Source of the DNA: Candidatus Glomeribacter gigasporarum BEG34
GTDB lineage: Bacteria; Pseudomonadota; Gammaproteobacteria; Burkholderiales; Burkholderiaceae
NCBI RefSeq assembly: GCF_000227585.1
Contig: NZ_CAFB01000049.1
Location: 1-34,116, forward strand
DNA length: 34,116 nt
Direction of reading: 5' to 3'
The translations under genes and the position numbers were made by a program. The notes under the pieces are model-generated. The model ran no database searches. It was given only the letters and a program-made list of their open reading frames with translations, and had not been told where the DNA came from. This document shows, one piece after another, positions 25,315 to 33,345 of this stretch (positions are counted from its first letter, which is position 1; each line of letters begins with the position of its first letter).

Positions 25315-25595
25315 TCCAGCGCGCCAATCATCTCACGGATGCGCTCCTTGCGAACTGGCATCATTTTGTCCACCATCGTTTGTGACAATTTGGAAACCCC
25401 GTTACCCCCAGTCGGTTCAATCACCACACGAAAAACCGGCGCATCCTCAAGGTAACTGGTTAGGGGCAATATGGAAACGCTTTCCAGTGCGTCAAAGAGA
25501 TCCTACTGAACAATGATAGCCAGACGCGGCTTGCTACCGTAATCCCCTCCGCCGCCTGCGATAGTCACGACATCACCCCGCTTCAAGCGTCCCAC
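25315..25595 (-). pseudogene. MazF/PemK-type toxin with a nonsense codon, 3' truncated
   Basis: Likely GTG start at 25595 (MGRLKRGDVVTIAGGGGDYG), then SKPRLAIIVQ, an in-frame TAG at 25505-25503, then DLFDALESVSILPLTSYLED, APVFRVVIEPTGGNGVSKLS and MVDKMMPVRKERIREMIGAL. Homology ends near 25315, where the helicase 3' end begins, so the toxin's C-terminus was replaced. MazF-type toxins are sequence-specific mRNA interferases. It overlaps the end of the antitoxin gene upstream by 13 bp. Confidence 0.75.
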
Positions 25596-25816
25596 CCAGT
25601 GACATCTGAGACCGACTCCACCCAGTCCACGACCGCGCGTTCGCGGGTAGCATGTGCAGCGACATTGTGCGCTTGTCTACGGCATTCCTCAGCAAATTCG
25701 GGTCGCCTAGTGTCTGGCGCCCAGATTTGAACAGGACGCATCCCGTTTGCGCAGCGTTGATCCCGCAGCTTTTGCTGCACGGTCGCCGCGTGACTACGAT
25801 GTGAAATGGCATTCAT
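25583..25816 (-). CDS. MazE-like antitoxin (DUF3018 family)
   Basis: 77 residues from ATG 25816, with GGAAG 3-7 nt upstream. The family signature RPVQIWAPDTRRPEFAEECR is clear, preceded by VQQKLRDQRCANGM and followed by a C-terminal helical tail ending VTGWDA. The frame is intact, although its partner toxin is broken. The gene diverges from traF, and the two start codons are only about 21 bp apart, so their promoters must overlap each other's coding ends or have been lost by the junction. Confidence 0.75.
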   Translation of the reverse strand: MNAISHRSHAATVQQKLRDQRCANGMRPVQIWAPDTRRPEFAEECRRQAHNVAAHATRERAVVDWVESVSDVTGWDA

Positions 25817-25837
25817 AACTTCCAATTCCCCGCACGC

Positions 25838-26589
25838 ATGCCTATAGTCATGTCCGTCCTGCTGCTGGCGCTGATTGCCAGCGCCGTCCCCGCCGCTGCG
25901 GCAGCGGATCGTATCGCTGCGGACAATCCACCCGTCCGGTTCTATTGGCGCAAGGCGGAAGGCTGATTCTGGTGCGAACCGATACCAAAGCCTGCTCAAC
26001 TGGAACGCCCCCAACCGGCGCAGCCAGCGCCCTCCCCTATTTCCAGACGCACCACTGCGCCTGCGGCCTTCTCAGCCGCCTGGTTCCGGCAGAACCTGCC
26101 GAAATACAAGGATCTAGCCTGGGATCATCCGACGCTCACGAATCTGCGCGTGTTCCTGTGGGTGCAACGGCTCACGCTCGACCGCGCCCGGCAATTTGCC
26201 GATATGAGCGAACTTGCCACACTCGGCGACCCATTGCTCGATGCGCTGAGCCAGCGCCCCTATGCGACCTTTGCGGCGCACACGCTCGACCGGCAAGCGG
26301 GCGCGGCACAGGCTCGTCTGCTCAATGAGTTAGCGCAGCGCGCCGGACTCCTCTTTTTCTTTCATTCAGCGTGCCCGGCGTGTGCGACGCAAGCCCCGCT
26401 GGTGCGGACGCTGGCAAAGCAGCATCGCTTTTCCCTTATCCCGGTGTTCATCGACGGCCAGGATTTGCCCGGTCACCCGTTTCCCGCTTTCAAACCGGAT
26501 AGGGGTCAGGCGGCCCAACTCCAGGTGCAGGCGGTGCCCGCCCTCTATCTCGCTGCGCCCGACGGCCAATTTGCCGACGTGGGCCAAGG
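25838..26589 (+). pseudogene. traF: F-type conjugation protein TraF with an in-frame stop, 3' truncated
   Basis: Periplasmic thioredoxin-fold protein for conjugative pilus assembly. Signal peptide MPIVMSVLLLALIASAVPAA, then NPPVRFYWRKAEG, an in-frame TGA at 25964-25966, then FWCEP, a Pro-rich linker, FSAAWFRQNLPKYKDLAWDH and the thioredoxin-like part RAGLLFFFHSACPACATQAP with a CPAC motif. All parts are in one frame, so only the nonsense codon and the loss of the C-terminus (after GQFADVGQG, near 26589) break it. The TGA lies where a Trp codon would give the expected Gly-Trp-Phe-Trp type sequence. A downstream start could make a signal-less fragment. Confidence 0.78.
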
Positions 26590-26656
26590 GTGTCACCAAC
26601 ACTTTAAAACTGACCCACTGCTGGAGTGCCCCTTTGGGTCTGGAGAGTTCAAGCTA
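26590..26656. mobile_element. Possible IS21-type terminal fragment
   Basis: Between the broken end of traF and the IS3 element lies TGTCACCAACACTTTAAAAC followed by TGACCCACTG, reminiscent of IS21-family ends. Only about 65 bp are present, with no gene. An IS21 istA remnant occurs at 32773, so a relative did act in this genome. Tentative. Confidence 0.3.
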
Positions 26657-27466
26657 TGAAAATTGCCCCCCTTGCCGAGCACGTTTTACTTCAAATGGAT
26701 GGGGAGATAAATAGCCTAGAGCTGAGTGTAAGCGCTGGGTATTGTAGACCTCCTCAATAAATATCGGTCGCCGCGCTGCTACATCTGAAAAGGATTCATA
26801 GCCGGCTAAATAGACTTCCTCAACCTTGAGCGTTTTCATCAAGCTTTCTGCCTGCGCATTGTCGTAGGGGTTGGCCACAGAACTCATCGAACCCATGAGC
26901 CCGTCTTCATGCAGAGCGTGTCGGTATTCCGCGCTCGCCTATTGACAGCCTCGGTCGCTATGATGAATACAGGTGCCTGGCACAGGTCGACGTTGAATGC
27001 CCGCCGCTTTCAGGGCAGCCAGCGTGAGCTGGGTATCGATCTGTCGCCCGAGGGCATATCCGATGACCTTGCGGCTACAGGCATCCAGAATCACCGCCAA
27101 ATAGACAACCCCCCTTTCGATACGGATAAACGTCATATCAGCGACCCAAATTTGATCTGGCCGGTCTGGAATCCTGTTGCGGTACAGATTGGGAAACACC
27201 GGCCCGTCATGCTGACGATCTGTGGTACGAACGAACCGGCGTTTAGATTGAATCCCCAAACCGGGTTGCCTCATGATTCGGGCGCCCCGCCTGTGATGGA
27301 TACCATAGCCCTGTGCTTGCAGGGCGCGGGTCACACGGCGATACCCGTCACCGGAGAGTGCGTCCTGAATGCACCCGATCCGCTCAAGGAGTCGTGCGTC
27401 GCTCAAGCAGGGGGAAGAGGGGGTGCCTGCACGATCATAAAAAGTGCTACGGGGAAGTTGGATCAT
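26654..27466 (-). pseudogene. IS3 family OrfB transposase with one nonsense codon
   Basis: DDE integrase-type transposase: IQLPRSTFYDRA at the start, RPDQIWVADMTFIRIERGVV (first Asp), PGTCIHHSDRGCQ (second Asp), an in-frame TAG at 26941-26939, then in the same frame ASAEYRHALHEDGLMGSMSS and NPYDNAQAESLMKTLKVEEV (Glu), EEVYNTQRLHSALGYLSPHP. Only the nonsense codon inactivates it; a Tyr codon is the likely ancestor. Confidence 0.82.
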
Positions 27467-27902
27467 CTGACACCCCCGTTGGACCCCGCAGGCAGCGGAC
27501 CGCTGATGATGAAGGAGGGCTCGTTGCTGCTTTCGGGTCGCAACCGTGGCGTTTTTTTAAGCAAGTCGATCTCCATTGTGAGTGGACCGACCTTGCGCTC
27601 CAATGCTGCAATTTTGGCTCCATATTCCGAGATCGTCGTGGCGGCTGCTTCCTCGACGTTCAGCTCGCCACGATCATATTGGCTTAGCCACAACTGAATC
27701 AGGTTGGCTAAAATTTGATAAGTACGCTTGGCTTCGCGCCGTCCGATCTTGCCGTTCCGAATATCCGCGCACAGTGGCAACTTGAACTGCGGACTGTGCC
27801 GACGGTAGAGGCTTCTTATGGACATCGTGCTCTTCCTCCTAAGAGGCCCAGCAAGCGTATCCATTTATTCGCTCTGTATTGTCCACCCCCAAGGGTTCAC
27901 TC
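26657..27902 (-). mobile_element. IS3 family element inserted between traF and traU
   Basis: About 1.25 kb with orfA and orfB on the minus strand. Ends are approximate; both seem to begin TGAA (TGAAAATTGCCCCCC on the left, TGAACCCTTGGGGGTGG read inward from the right). It removed the 5' end of traU. Confidence 0.7.
27463..27825 (-). CDS. IS3 family OrfA
   Basis: 120 residues from ATG 27825, preceded by AGGAGGAAG. The N-terminal part resembles an HTH protein (YRRHSPQFKLPLCADIRNGK; IGRREAKRTYQI) and the C-terminal part is a coiled coil (GAKIAALERKVGPLTMEIDL). It normally binds the IS ends and is fused to OrfB by frameshift. An upstream start at 27864 is possible. The stop overlaps the OrfB start by 4 bp. 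Confidence 0.7.
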   Translation of the reverse strand: MSIRSLYRRHSPQFKLPLCADIRNGKIGRREAKRTYQILANLIQLWLSQYDRGELNVEEAAATTISEYGAKIAALERKVGPLTMEIDLLKKTPRLRPESSNEPSFIISGPLPAGSNGGVR

Positions 27903-28856
27903 CAATCGTGCTGGCGGACCCTGGCTGCAGAACGCGCAGGTCATCGGCCCGAAACTCATCACGGATATTTGTTGGCCGTGCCTGTTTCCGATCCGCATTG
28001 CCGGCGTGCCGATTTCCGGCGCAGGCGGCCGCATCCCGGAGGAAGCGGTCAAGAGTCCGCTGTGCACCTGTCGGGACGGGGCCGGTCTGCCAAGGCCCGG
28101 CGTGACGACTTCGATGCGGGAGCCTGGGCGGCTGGTCGAGTTCCAGCGGGTACCCGGCTGCTCGTCTGTGCTAAACGGCACGCGCTTTCCATTTAACCGT
28201 ACCTTCCGGGGGCATCACGGCCAGGCAGCCTGGACGGCGGCGACGGCTCCTTTATGCACTACCACTTCTATGCCTTTCCGCTGCTCGCGTTGCTGGAACT
28301 GTTCGTTCGGCCCAACTGCAATCCCGATGGCTACATGGATTTGGATGTCCTGTACTTCTCGGAGCTCGATCCGACCTGGAACAACGACGAGCTGGCCTTT
28401 TTCACGAACCCCGAAGCGGCTGCAGTGGCCAATCCGATTGCAGCGGCGACCTGCACCGCGGATGCAGCGTCCAGCTTGACAGGCAAACCGCTTAAACAAC
28501 TGTTCTGGTGCGCGGGCAGTTGGGGGACTTTATATCCCTTAAGCGGTCATCAGAACGGTGGCAAAGGCGTGATACGGGATTCGAGCCTTTTAACAGCGCG
28601 CGTGCTGGCGGCGTTGCATCGACGGGGTTTGTCCTGGCGCACGATGGGCGCGGATGCGCTATGCAAAGGGGTGATCGATCCCCTGCTTCCGAAGACGCAG
28701 TACCAGTTCACGTTATTGCATCCGGTGCCGGAGACGCATTCGGCGCACGTGATCGGGGAGTTGGCACTGAATTGGGGAATTGCTAAAATCATTCCGGCGG
28801 TCGGTCAAGACCCGATCTACACGATCTGGCGCTGGAACGACTGCTGCACTCACTGA
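27903..28856 (+). pseudogene. traU: F-type conjugation protein TraU, 5' truncated and frameshifted
   Basis: TraU is a periplasmic protein needed for DNA transfer through the F-type channel. The N-terminal signal is lost to the IS3 insertion; only its end remains (IVLADPGC). After a frameshift near 27930: NAQVIGPKLITDICWPCLFP, SPLCTCRDGAGLPRPGVTTS. A second frameshift near 28225 leads to GDGSFMHYHFYAFPLLALLE, NCNPDGYMDLDVLYFSELDP, FWCAGSWGTLYPLSGHQNGG and the end IYTIWRWNDCCTH (TGA 28854). Cys-rich, as expected. It ends 10 bp before traN. Confidence 0.82.
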
Positions 28857-28866
28857 AGGGACGGTC

Positions 28867-30963
28867 ATGTTCCAGCGTTCATGGCTTAAATCCACCGCGT
28901 GTCTGCTCTTGTTCACCTTTCCCTTGCAATCCGTGGTAGCCGCCAGCGGCGGAGCGGTTTCGGCGCCTGTACCGCAGGCTGAGCAAGCAAACGCCGATCC
29001 ACTGCCAGAAAAAGAAGGGGTGCGACATGAGGCAGAGCGTCCCTCTCAAACGCCAGATTTTGCGGAACTGGGAAAAGCGGCCAAGGCATTGGGGAAAGAC
29101 CAGGCCGCGTCGCTTAAAGATCATGCCGCTGCGGTACAGGAAGGAACCGTCACGGTTCCGCAACTCAAAGACGGCCGGTTTAAGTCAGGCAACACCCGCG
29201 TCCATGTAGACGACCTCTTTCCAGGCACGCGCCGCGACCGGCCTGACCCGGACGGCACCTATTTCTCCAAAGGACAAAAGCCCGATCTGAAACGGCTCAA
29301 ACAGTTGCATGATCCAAACAAAGGAATGGGCAAGGTCGGTCAGTCGGCTAAAAAAGGACTCTGGAAGGACGCTCAAGGCGCTTCTCCTTCATTGGCGGGT
29401 TCCGCCTATCAGGTGATACTGGACGCTTCAAAACGGAGCCGGCCGGATTTCGCAGAAGACCCGGCGCTCGATCAAAGCAAACGGACCTACGAGAAAATAG
29501 ACGATATTGCCAAATGGTTCGGCGACTGCAAGTCGGAGACGGGGTACAAAAAACGCGAACGCTTGACGCATGTGCCGGAGTACCACAGATGTACGCGGCT
29601 GTATAAACCCGCCGGCGGCTGCACGATCCAGCATACCATCGAGATTGATACGGAACCGACCGATGTTGTGTTTCTGGTGGACAATTCCGCTTCGATGGAT
29701 CCCGTGATTGCCGATCTGCGGAATAATGTCCGCACCTTTGCCAATCTGATGATGCAGGGCAAGGCGCATAATCTGCGCATGGGCGGGGCCGCCTATCGGG
29801 ACAAGGACTATCTCTGGAACAACATCCCCTTCAGCTACGCCTACAGCGATTTCCAGCACTGGATCAACGGCGTTCGGACGGAAAGGGCGGAAACCTATCC
29901 GTTCGCGGTCGTCCGATGGGCCATCGATCACTACCCTTGGCGGGAAAATGTCCATCGCATCATCGTGCTGATTGGCAACGACGATTACGGCTGCGGTTTT
30001 GATCCCGGCCAGTCTTTCTGTCCCAGCCGAACGGAGATCATCCGCGCGCTCCAGGAGAAGGGCATTCAACTGTACATCTTCCATAACAATCCGGATGTCC
30101 GATCCATCGGTATCCCGCTGGCGGATTATTTTGCAGGCCCGAAACTCCTCAAATTTGCGCAATTCTTTACCATTGTGACCGACCACTGGTCGCCGCAGTC
30201 CTGTATCAATGACGCGCGGGCCACTTTGGAGCCGTTCTGTAAAGGCCGCTATACGCCTTGGCCAAGGGATGAGAATGCCTGTGTGACGATTTCCGGCTTT
30301 GACATTTGCAAGGGCGATCCGCTCTATCAGAAACTGAAAGCCCCGCCCTTGCCGAACGTTCCCAGACAGGCGGCTCGCATCGAAGTTTCAGCGTTGAAGT
30401 GTGACTATAACCACGGCCAAGGCACCTGCTGGGTGGATGCGCAGGGTCGCCGGCAATGTTTGCGGAATGATCAGGACATCGACCAATGCCAGGCGTATGA
30501 GCACAATCCTGCCTGCGGTTTTGTCAGTTCCACCTGCATCGGTGGCACTCAAGGCGTGTCTGGCCACTGCTATGTGCGGGGGGACACTTACGACTGCGGC
30601 AAGGAGGTCAAAGTCCCGACGCTTGATAGATCCACAAAGTACCGGTGCGCGGGGCCGGTGCGCTGCATGGGCGAGGACTGCCTGAGCGTCGATCAGGAAG
30701 CCAGTACGGATTTTGCGAAGGCAGCGGCACTGCTCCAGGCGGCGCAGTTCATGACGCAGGACACCGACTGTGAAGATGTCACGGGTCACGACAATTTGTA
30801 CTGCCGCGCCTTTACGGGCCAGCCCAGCGAATGCAAGGTTGCCGTGGGCGGGGTGCAGAACTGCTGCAAGAATCCACAGTATCCGTCGCTCGGCGACTAT
30901 CTGACGTTGATTCTATCGATGCCAAAACTGGATACGGAACGGACGCTATTGGGCTGTGCATAG
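28867..30963 (+). CDS. traN: TraN-like mating-pair stabilisation protein with a VWA domain
   Basis: 698 residues from ATG 28867. Signal peptide FQRSWLKSTACLLLFTFPLQ. A TraN-type N-terminal region includes AYQVILDASKRSRPDFAEDP, FGDCKSETGYKKRERLTHVP and YHRCTRLYKPAGGCTIQHTI. Then comes a von Willebrand A domain, residues about 262-440: VVFLVDNSASMDPV with a full DxSxS MIDAS (Asp272), GGAAYRDKDY, NVHRIIVLIGNDD, EIIRALQEKGIQLYIFHNNP. The rest is Cys-rich TraN (DCEDVTGHDNLYCRAFTG, QNCCKN). TraN is an outer-membrane adhesin that grips the recipient cell. F-plasmid TraN, as I know it, has no VWA domain. The frame ends early at 30963; the rest lies in another frame. Confidence 0.85.
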   Translation: MFQRSWLKSTACLLLFTFPLQSVVAASGGAVSAPVPQAEQANADPLPEKEGVRHEAERPSQTPDFAELGKAAKALGKDQAASLKDHAAAVQEGTVTVPQLKDGRFKSGNTRVHVDDLFPGTRRDRPDPDGTYFSKGQKPDLKRLKQLHDPNKGMGKVGQSAKKGLWKDAQGASPSLAGSAYQVILDASKRSRPDFAEDPALDQSKRTYEKIDDIAKWFGDCKSETGYKKRERLTHVPEYHRCTRLYKPAGGCTIQHTIEIDTEPTDVVFLVDNSASMDPVIADLRNNVRTFANLMMQGKAHNLRMGGAAYRDKDYLWNNIPFSYAYSDFQHWINGVRTERAETYPFAVVRWAIDHYPWRENVHRIIVLIGNDDYGCGFDPGQSFCPSRTEIIRALQEKGIQLYIFHNNPDVRSIGIPLADYFAGPKLLKFAQFFTIVTDHWSPQSCINDARATLEPFCKGRYTPWPRDENACVTISGFDICKGDPLYQKLKAPPLPNVPRQAARIEVSALKCDYNHGQGTCWVDAQGRRQCLRNDQDIDQCQAYEHNPACGFVSSTCIGGTQGVSGHCYVRGDTYDCGKEVKVPTLDRSTKYRCAGPVRCMGEDCLSVDQEASTDFAKAAALLQAAQFMTQDTDCEDVTGHDNLYCRAFTGQPSECKVAVGGVQNCCKNPQYPSLGDYLTLILSMPKLDTERTLLGCA

Positions 30964-31197
30964 AGAAACGGGAGTCGTATTGCTGCTTCAACTCGCCGCT
31001 GTCGCGGATGATCCAGGAGCAGGTGCGGCCTCAACTGGGGATGCCTTTCGGAGATGCCGAGCATCCGCAGTGCGACGGCATTCCGATGGAGCGTCTGGTG
31101 GAGGTGGACTGGGGAAGGGTCAATCTGGACGAATGGCTGGGGATTTTGCAGCAGAGCGGGCATTTCCCAGCGCCTGGCAATCTAACGCCAGAGGCGC
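30915..31197 (+). pseudogene. Frame-displaced C-terminus of TraN
   Basis: In the frame next to the end of traN: DAIGLCIEKRESYCCFNSPL, SRMIQEQVRPQLG, RLVEVDWGRVNLDEWLGILQ and SGHFPAPGNLTPEALT. These are the conserved last 80-90 residues of TraN. The frameshift lies near 30900-30940, and a middle segment with hydrophobic helices seen in longer TraN proteins appears to be missing. The frame then runs into an unrelated antitoxin remnant. Confidence 0.75.
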
Positions 31198-31393
31198 TGA
31201 CCCCAGTTCGGCTATCGAGGAAGCCGATCATAAGCCAGTAGCCATTTTGAATCATAATCGTCCAGCCGCCTATCTGGTGCCTGCTGAAGCATTTGAAACC
31301 CTCATGGAAGCGCTTGAAGATGCCGAACTGGGGGAAATCGTGCGTCAGCGCAGAGGCGGAAAGACGATAAAGATTTCTCTGGATGAGCTATGA
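31198..31393 (+). pseudogene. Phd/YefM-type antitoxin, 5' truncated
   Basis: The C-terminal 64 residues only: PSSAIEEADHKPVAILNHNR, PAAYLVPAEAFETLMEALED, AELGEIVRQRRG and KISLDEL. The N-terminal DNA-binding segment is replaced by the end of traN. The stop overlaps the following toxin start, the normal antitoxin-toxin layout. Confidence 0.72.
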
Positions 31394-31512
31394 GTTAGCC
31401 TTTCACGAGGCAGCCCTCAAAGAATGGAAAAAATTGGGGGCTGTTGTGAAAGCACAATTCAAAAAGCAACTTGCAAAGCGCCTGCAAAATCCTCATGTGC
31501 CCTCTGCAAAAT
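31383..31512 (+). pseudogene. RelE-type toxin, cut by an IS150-type element
   Basis: MSYELAFHEAALKEWKKLGA, VVKAQFKKQLAKRLQNPHVP, SAK, then IS sequence. This is the first half of a RelE ribosome-dependent mRNA interferase; the catalytic C-terminal half is gone. The junction TGGACTGAACCCC at 31513 is the IS end. Confidence 0.78.
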
Positions 31513-31550
31513 GGACTGAACCCCAAAAGTTGGACGGTGATCTATGCTGC

Positions 31551-32381
31551 TTAAGCGAACCGAGCACGGTAGACGACCGGGCTCCACCCATTCAACTTCA
31601 TCTTGATGCGGTCGTAGTGATAGTAGCGGATGTAGTCGTGCAGTCCTTCCCTGAGTTCGTTGATGTCGCGGAATTCGTTCGGAGGATAGAACTCTGACTT
31701 GAGCGTTGCGAAGAAGCTTTCCATCGCCGCGTTGTCGAGGCCATTCCCCTTGCGAGACATGCTCGGTGTGACTGTGTGCTGCTTGAGAAGATTGCCATAT
31801 AAGGGCAACCGATACTGCCAGCCTGGGTCGGAATGCAGGATTGGGCACTCTCGCGGTTTCAGCCGATTAAACGCTTTTCCCAACATTGAAGCAACCCTAT
31901 CAAACAGGGGGCCCTTGGCAATCTCGTACGAGACGATCTCGCCGTTGTATAGGTTCATCACTGGCGACAGGTAGAGTTTCTTGCCGCCAACGTTGAATTC
32001 CGTCACATCCGTTACCCATTTCTGGTTCGGATTGTGCGCTTGGAACTGGCGCTCGAGGATATTCGGCGCGGCGCGACCGACTTCGCCCCTGTAGGCGCGG
32101 TACTTCTTCTCTCGGACGCGAGACTTCAGCTGCAGTGTTCCCATGAGACGTTGCACGGTTTTGTGATTGATCAGCTTGCTTTCCTGACGTATCACAGCCG
32201 TGACACGGCGGTTGCCATACTGGCCCTTATGAACCTCGAAAATCCCGCCCATTCTCCGTTTGAGACCCGCAGACTCGTCCGGCATCTGCAGCGCCTTTTG
32301 CGGATAGTAAAAGGTGCTGCGTGCGAGGCTGGCCACCTTGAGCAAGCCAGCGAGTGGATATTGCTGCCTCAGCTCAAACAC
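31551..32381 (-). CDS. IS150-type OrfB transposase
   Basis: 276 residues, intact. HTH-like region LAGLLKVASLARSTFYYPQK, HKGQYGNRRVTAVI, then the DDE core: KWVTDVTEFNVGGKKLYLSP (first Asp), PILHSDPGWQYRLPLYGNLL (second Asp), NGLDNAAMESFFATLKSEFY (Glu) and INELREGLHDYIRYYHYDRI. It is normally made as an OrfAB fusion by -1 frameshift; the GTG at 32381 overlaps the end of orfA. With orfA truncated, activity is doubtful. Confidence 0.87.
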   Translation of the reverse strand: MFELRQQYPLAGLLKVASLARSTFYYPQKALQMPDESAGLKRRMGGIFEVHKGQYGNRRVTAVIRQESKLINHKTVQRLMGTLQLKSRVREKKYRAYRGEVGRAAPNILERQFQAHNPNQKWVTDVTEFNVGGKKLYLSPVMNLYNGEIVSYEIAKGPLFDRVASMLGKAFNRLKPRECPILHSDPGWQYRLPLYGNLLKQHTVTPSMSRKGNGLDNAAMESFFATLKSEFYPPNEFRDINELREGLHDYIRYYHYDRIKMKLNGWSPVVYRARFA

Positions 32382-32638
32382 GACTTGCGCTCGCTCTCGT
32401 GCGCTGCCTGCTTCTTCGTTTGAGCCAAGACCTCGAGTTTTTTTAGGTCAGCGTTCTCCATGCGAAAAAAGTTCAACTCCTCTAGGAGTTCCTCGCGGGA
32501 GCGCGCATCGTTCTTTGATGACTGAGAAGTAGCCTCCGGACTCTGGTTTTTCTTCATCTTGTTGTGACGGCTGGGGGAACCCCAAGACAATGCGTCAAGT
32601 CCGCCTTCTCTGTACTGACGTTCCCAGTGGCCGATCAT
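32369..32638 (-). pseudogene. IS150-type OrfA, N-terminally truncated
   Basis: MIGHWERQYREGGLDALSWG matches the second half of the OrfA helix-turn-helix region, followed by a Lys/Ser-rich linker and the leucine-zipper part EELLEELNFFRMENADLKKL. The first HTH is missing upstream. Confidence 0.75.
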
Positions 32639-32731
32639 GTCGAATCGCGGAATTGTTGATTTCAGTGGAAAGCAGCCCCCTTTGGAGAAGCAAGTACAGC
32701 CGAAAAAAGCCCCCTCTGAATAACGTATTTA

Positions 32732-32760
32732 CCCTCGCGATTTTGATACATTCGCGAGGG
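32732..32760 (+). promoter_or_regulatory. Perfect 9-bp stem hairpin upstream of the istA remnant
   Basis: CCCTCGCGA, an 11-nt loop and TCGCGAGGG. The istA ATG follows 12 bp later with GAAGAG as a weak ribosome-binding site. It may be a terminator-like or read-through barrier ahead of the transposase, or an IS-specific binding site. No T-run follows, so it is not a classical terminator. Confidence 0.4.
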
Positions 32761-32772
32761 GGTGATGAAGAG

Positions 32773-33345
32773 ATGTATATCGTGGAAACCCTTGCAAAGA
32801 ATCGGCGTCTGTATCCCGGAGAGGGCAAAGGATGTAAAACGATTGGCGGGAATTGAAGAGATCGAAGGCGAGCGTCAAGAAGCGCATACGGGGGAAAGAG
32901 ACAAGCCAGCGCTATAAGCGGCGCCAAGCGGTTGATCCGGTGCTGGAAGCGGACCGGGGCTGGCTGTTGAGCACACTGGAAGCGGACAGGAAAGCGCCTG
33001 TGTCCTACAGGCAGACGGCCCGCAAGTTGTAGGAACGAGGTGAAGCGGGCTTTACAGGCGCTGATACGCCCGTCCGCGCCTGTGTTCGGAAGTGGACGCA
33101 CGAGTCAGACTCAGGCAAGCCTCGAAAAGCCTTCGTACCGCAGGCACATGGTGCCGGTGAATCCGTTTCAATTGGAGGGGAGCGAAGAAGCCATCCAGTG
33201 GGCTGGAGAGTGGGTCAAGCTCAAGGTTGCCCATTTTCATCTGTGCTACAGCGGTCTATTTTTCCGGGTGGCCTATCGGAACGCGCCGTTGGAAATGCGG
33301 ATGGAGGCCCATGATAAAGCCTTCCAGTTGTTCGATGAGCCTGTC
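32773..33345 (+). pseudogene. IS21 family transposase IstA, multiply broken
   Basis: Starts MYIVETLAKNRRLYPGEGKG (ATG 32773), stops at 32856. The next frame gives RGKETSQRYKRRQAVDPVLE, GWLLSTLEADRKAPVSYRQT, ARKL, a TAG near 33030, then GFTGADTPVRACVRKWTHES and PRKAFVPQAHGAG. A third frame gives WAGEWVKLKVAHFHLCYSGL and MEAHDKAFQLFDE. IstA is the DDE transposase of IS21 elements; the catalytic region and istB are missing after 33345, where the next element begins. Confidence 0.8.

Larger units (their letters stand above)
31513..32700 (-). mobile_element. IS3 family element, IS150 type, 5' end of orfA lost
   Basis: The left end TGGACTGAACCCCAAAAGTT (31513) is a typical IS150-type terminus and interrupts relE. 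The right end is not visible: orfA lacks its N-terminal part and the sequence runs into another element near 32700. Confidence 0.75.

Noticed and set aside
26909-27697. 262-codon plus-strand frame
   Set aside because: It is antisense to the IS3 transposase, whose DDE motifs are clear on the minus strand.
29428-30186. 252-codon minus-strand frame
   Set aside because: It is antisense to the VWA region of traN and has no protein signatures.
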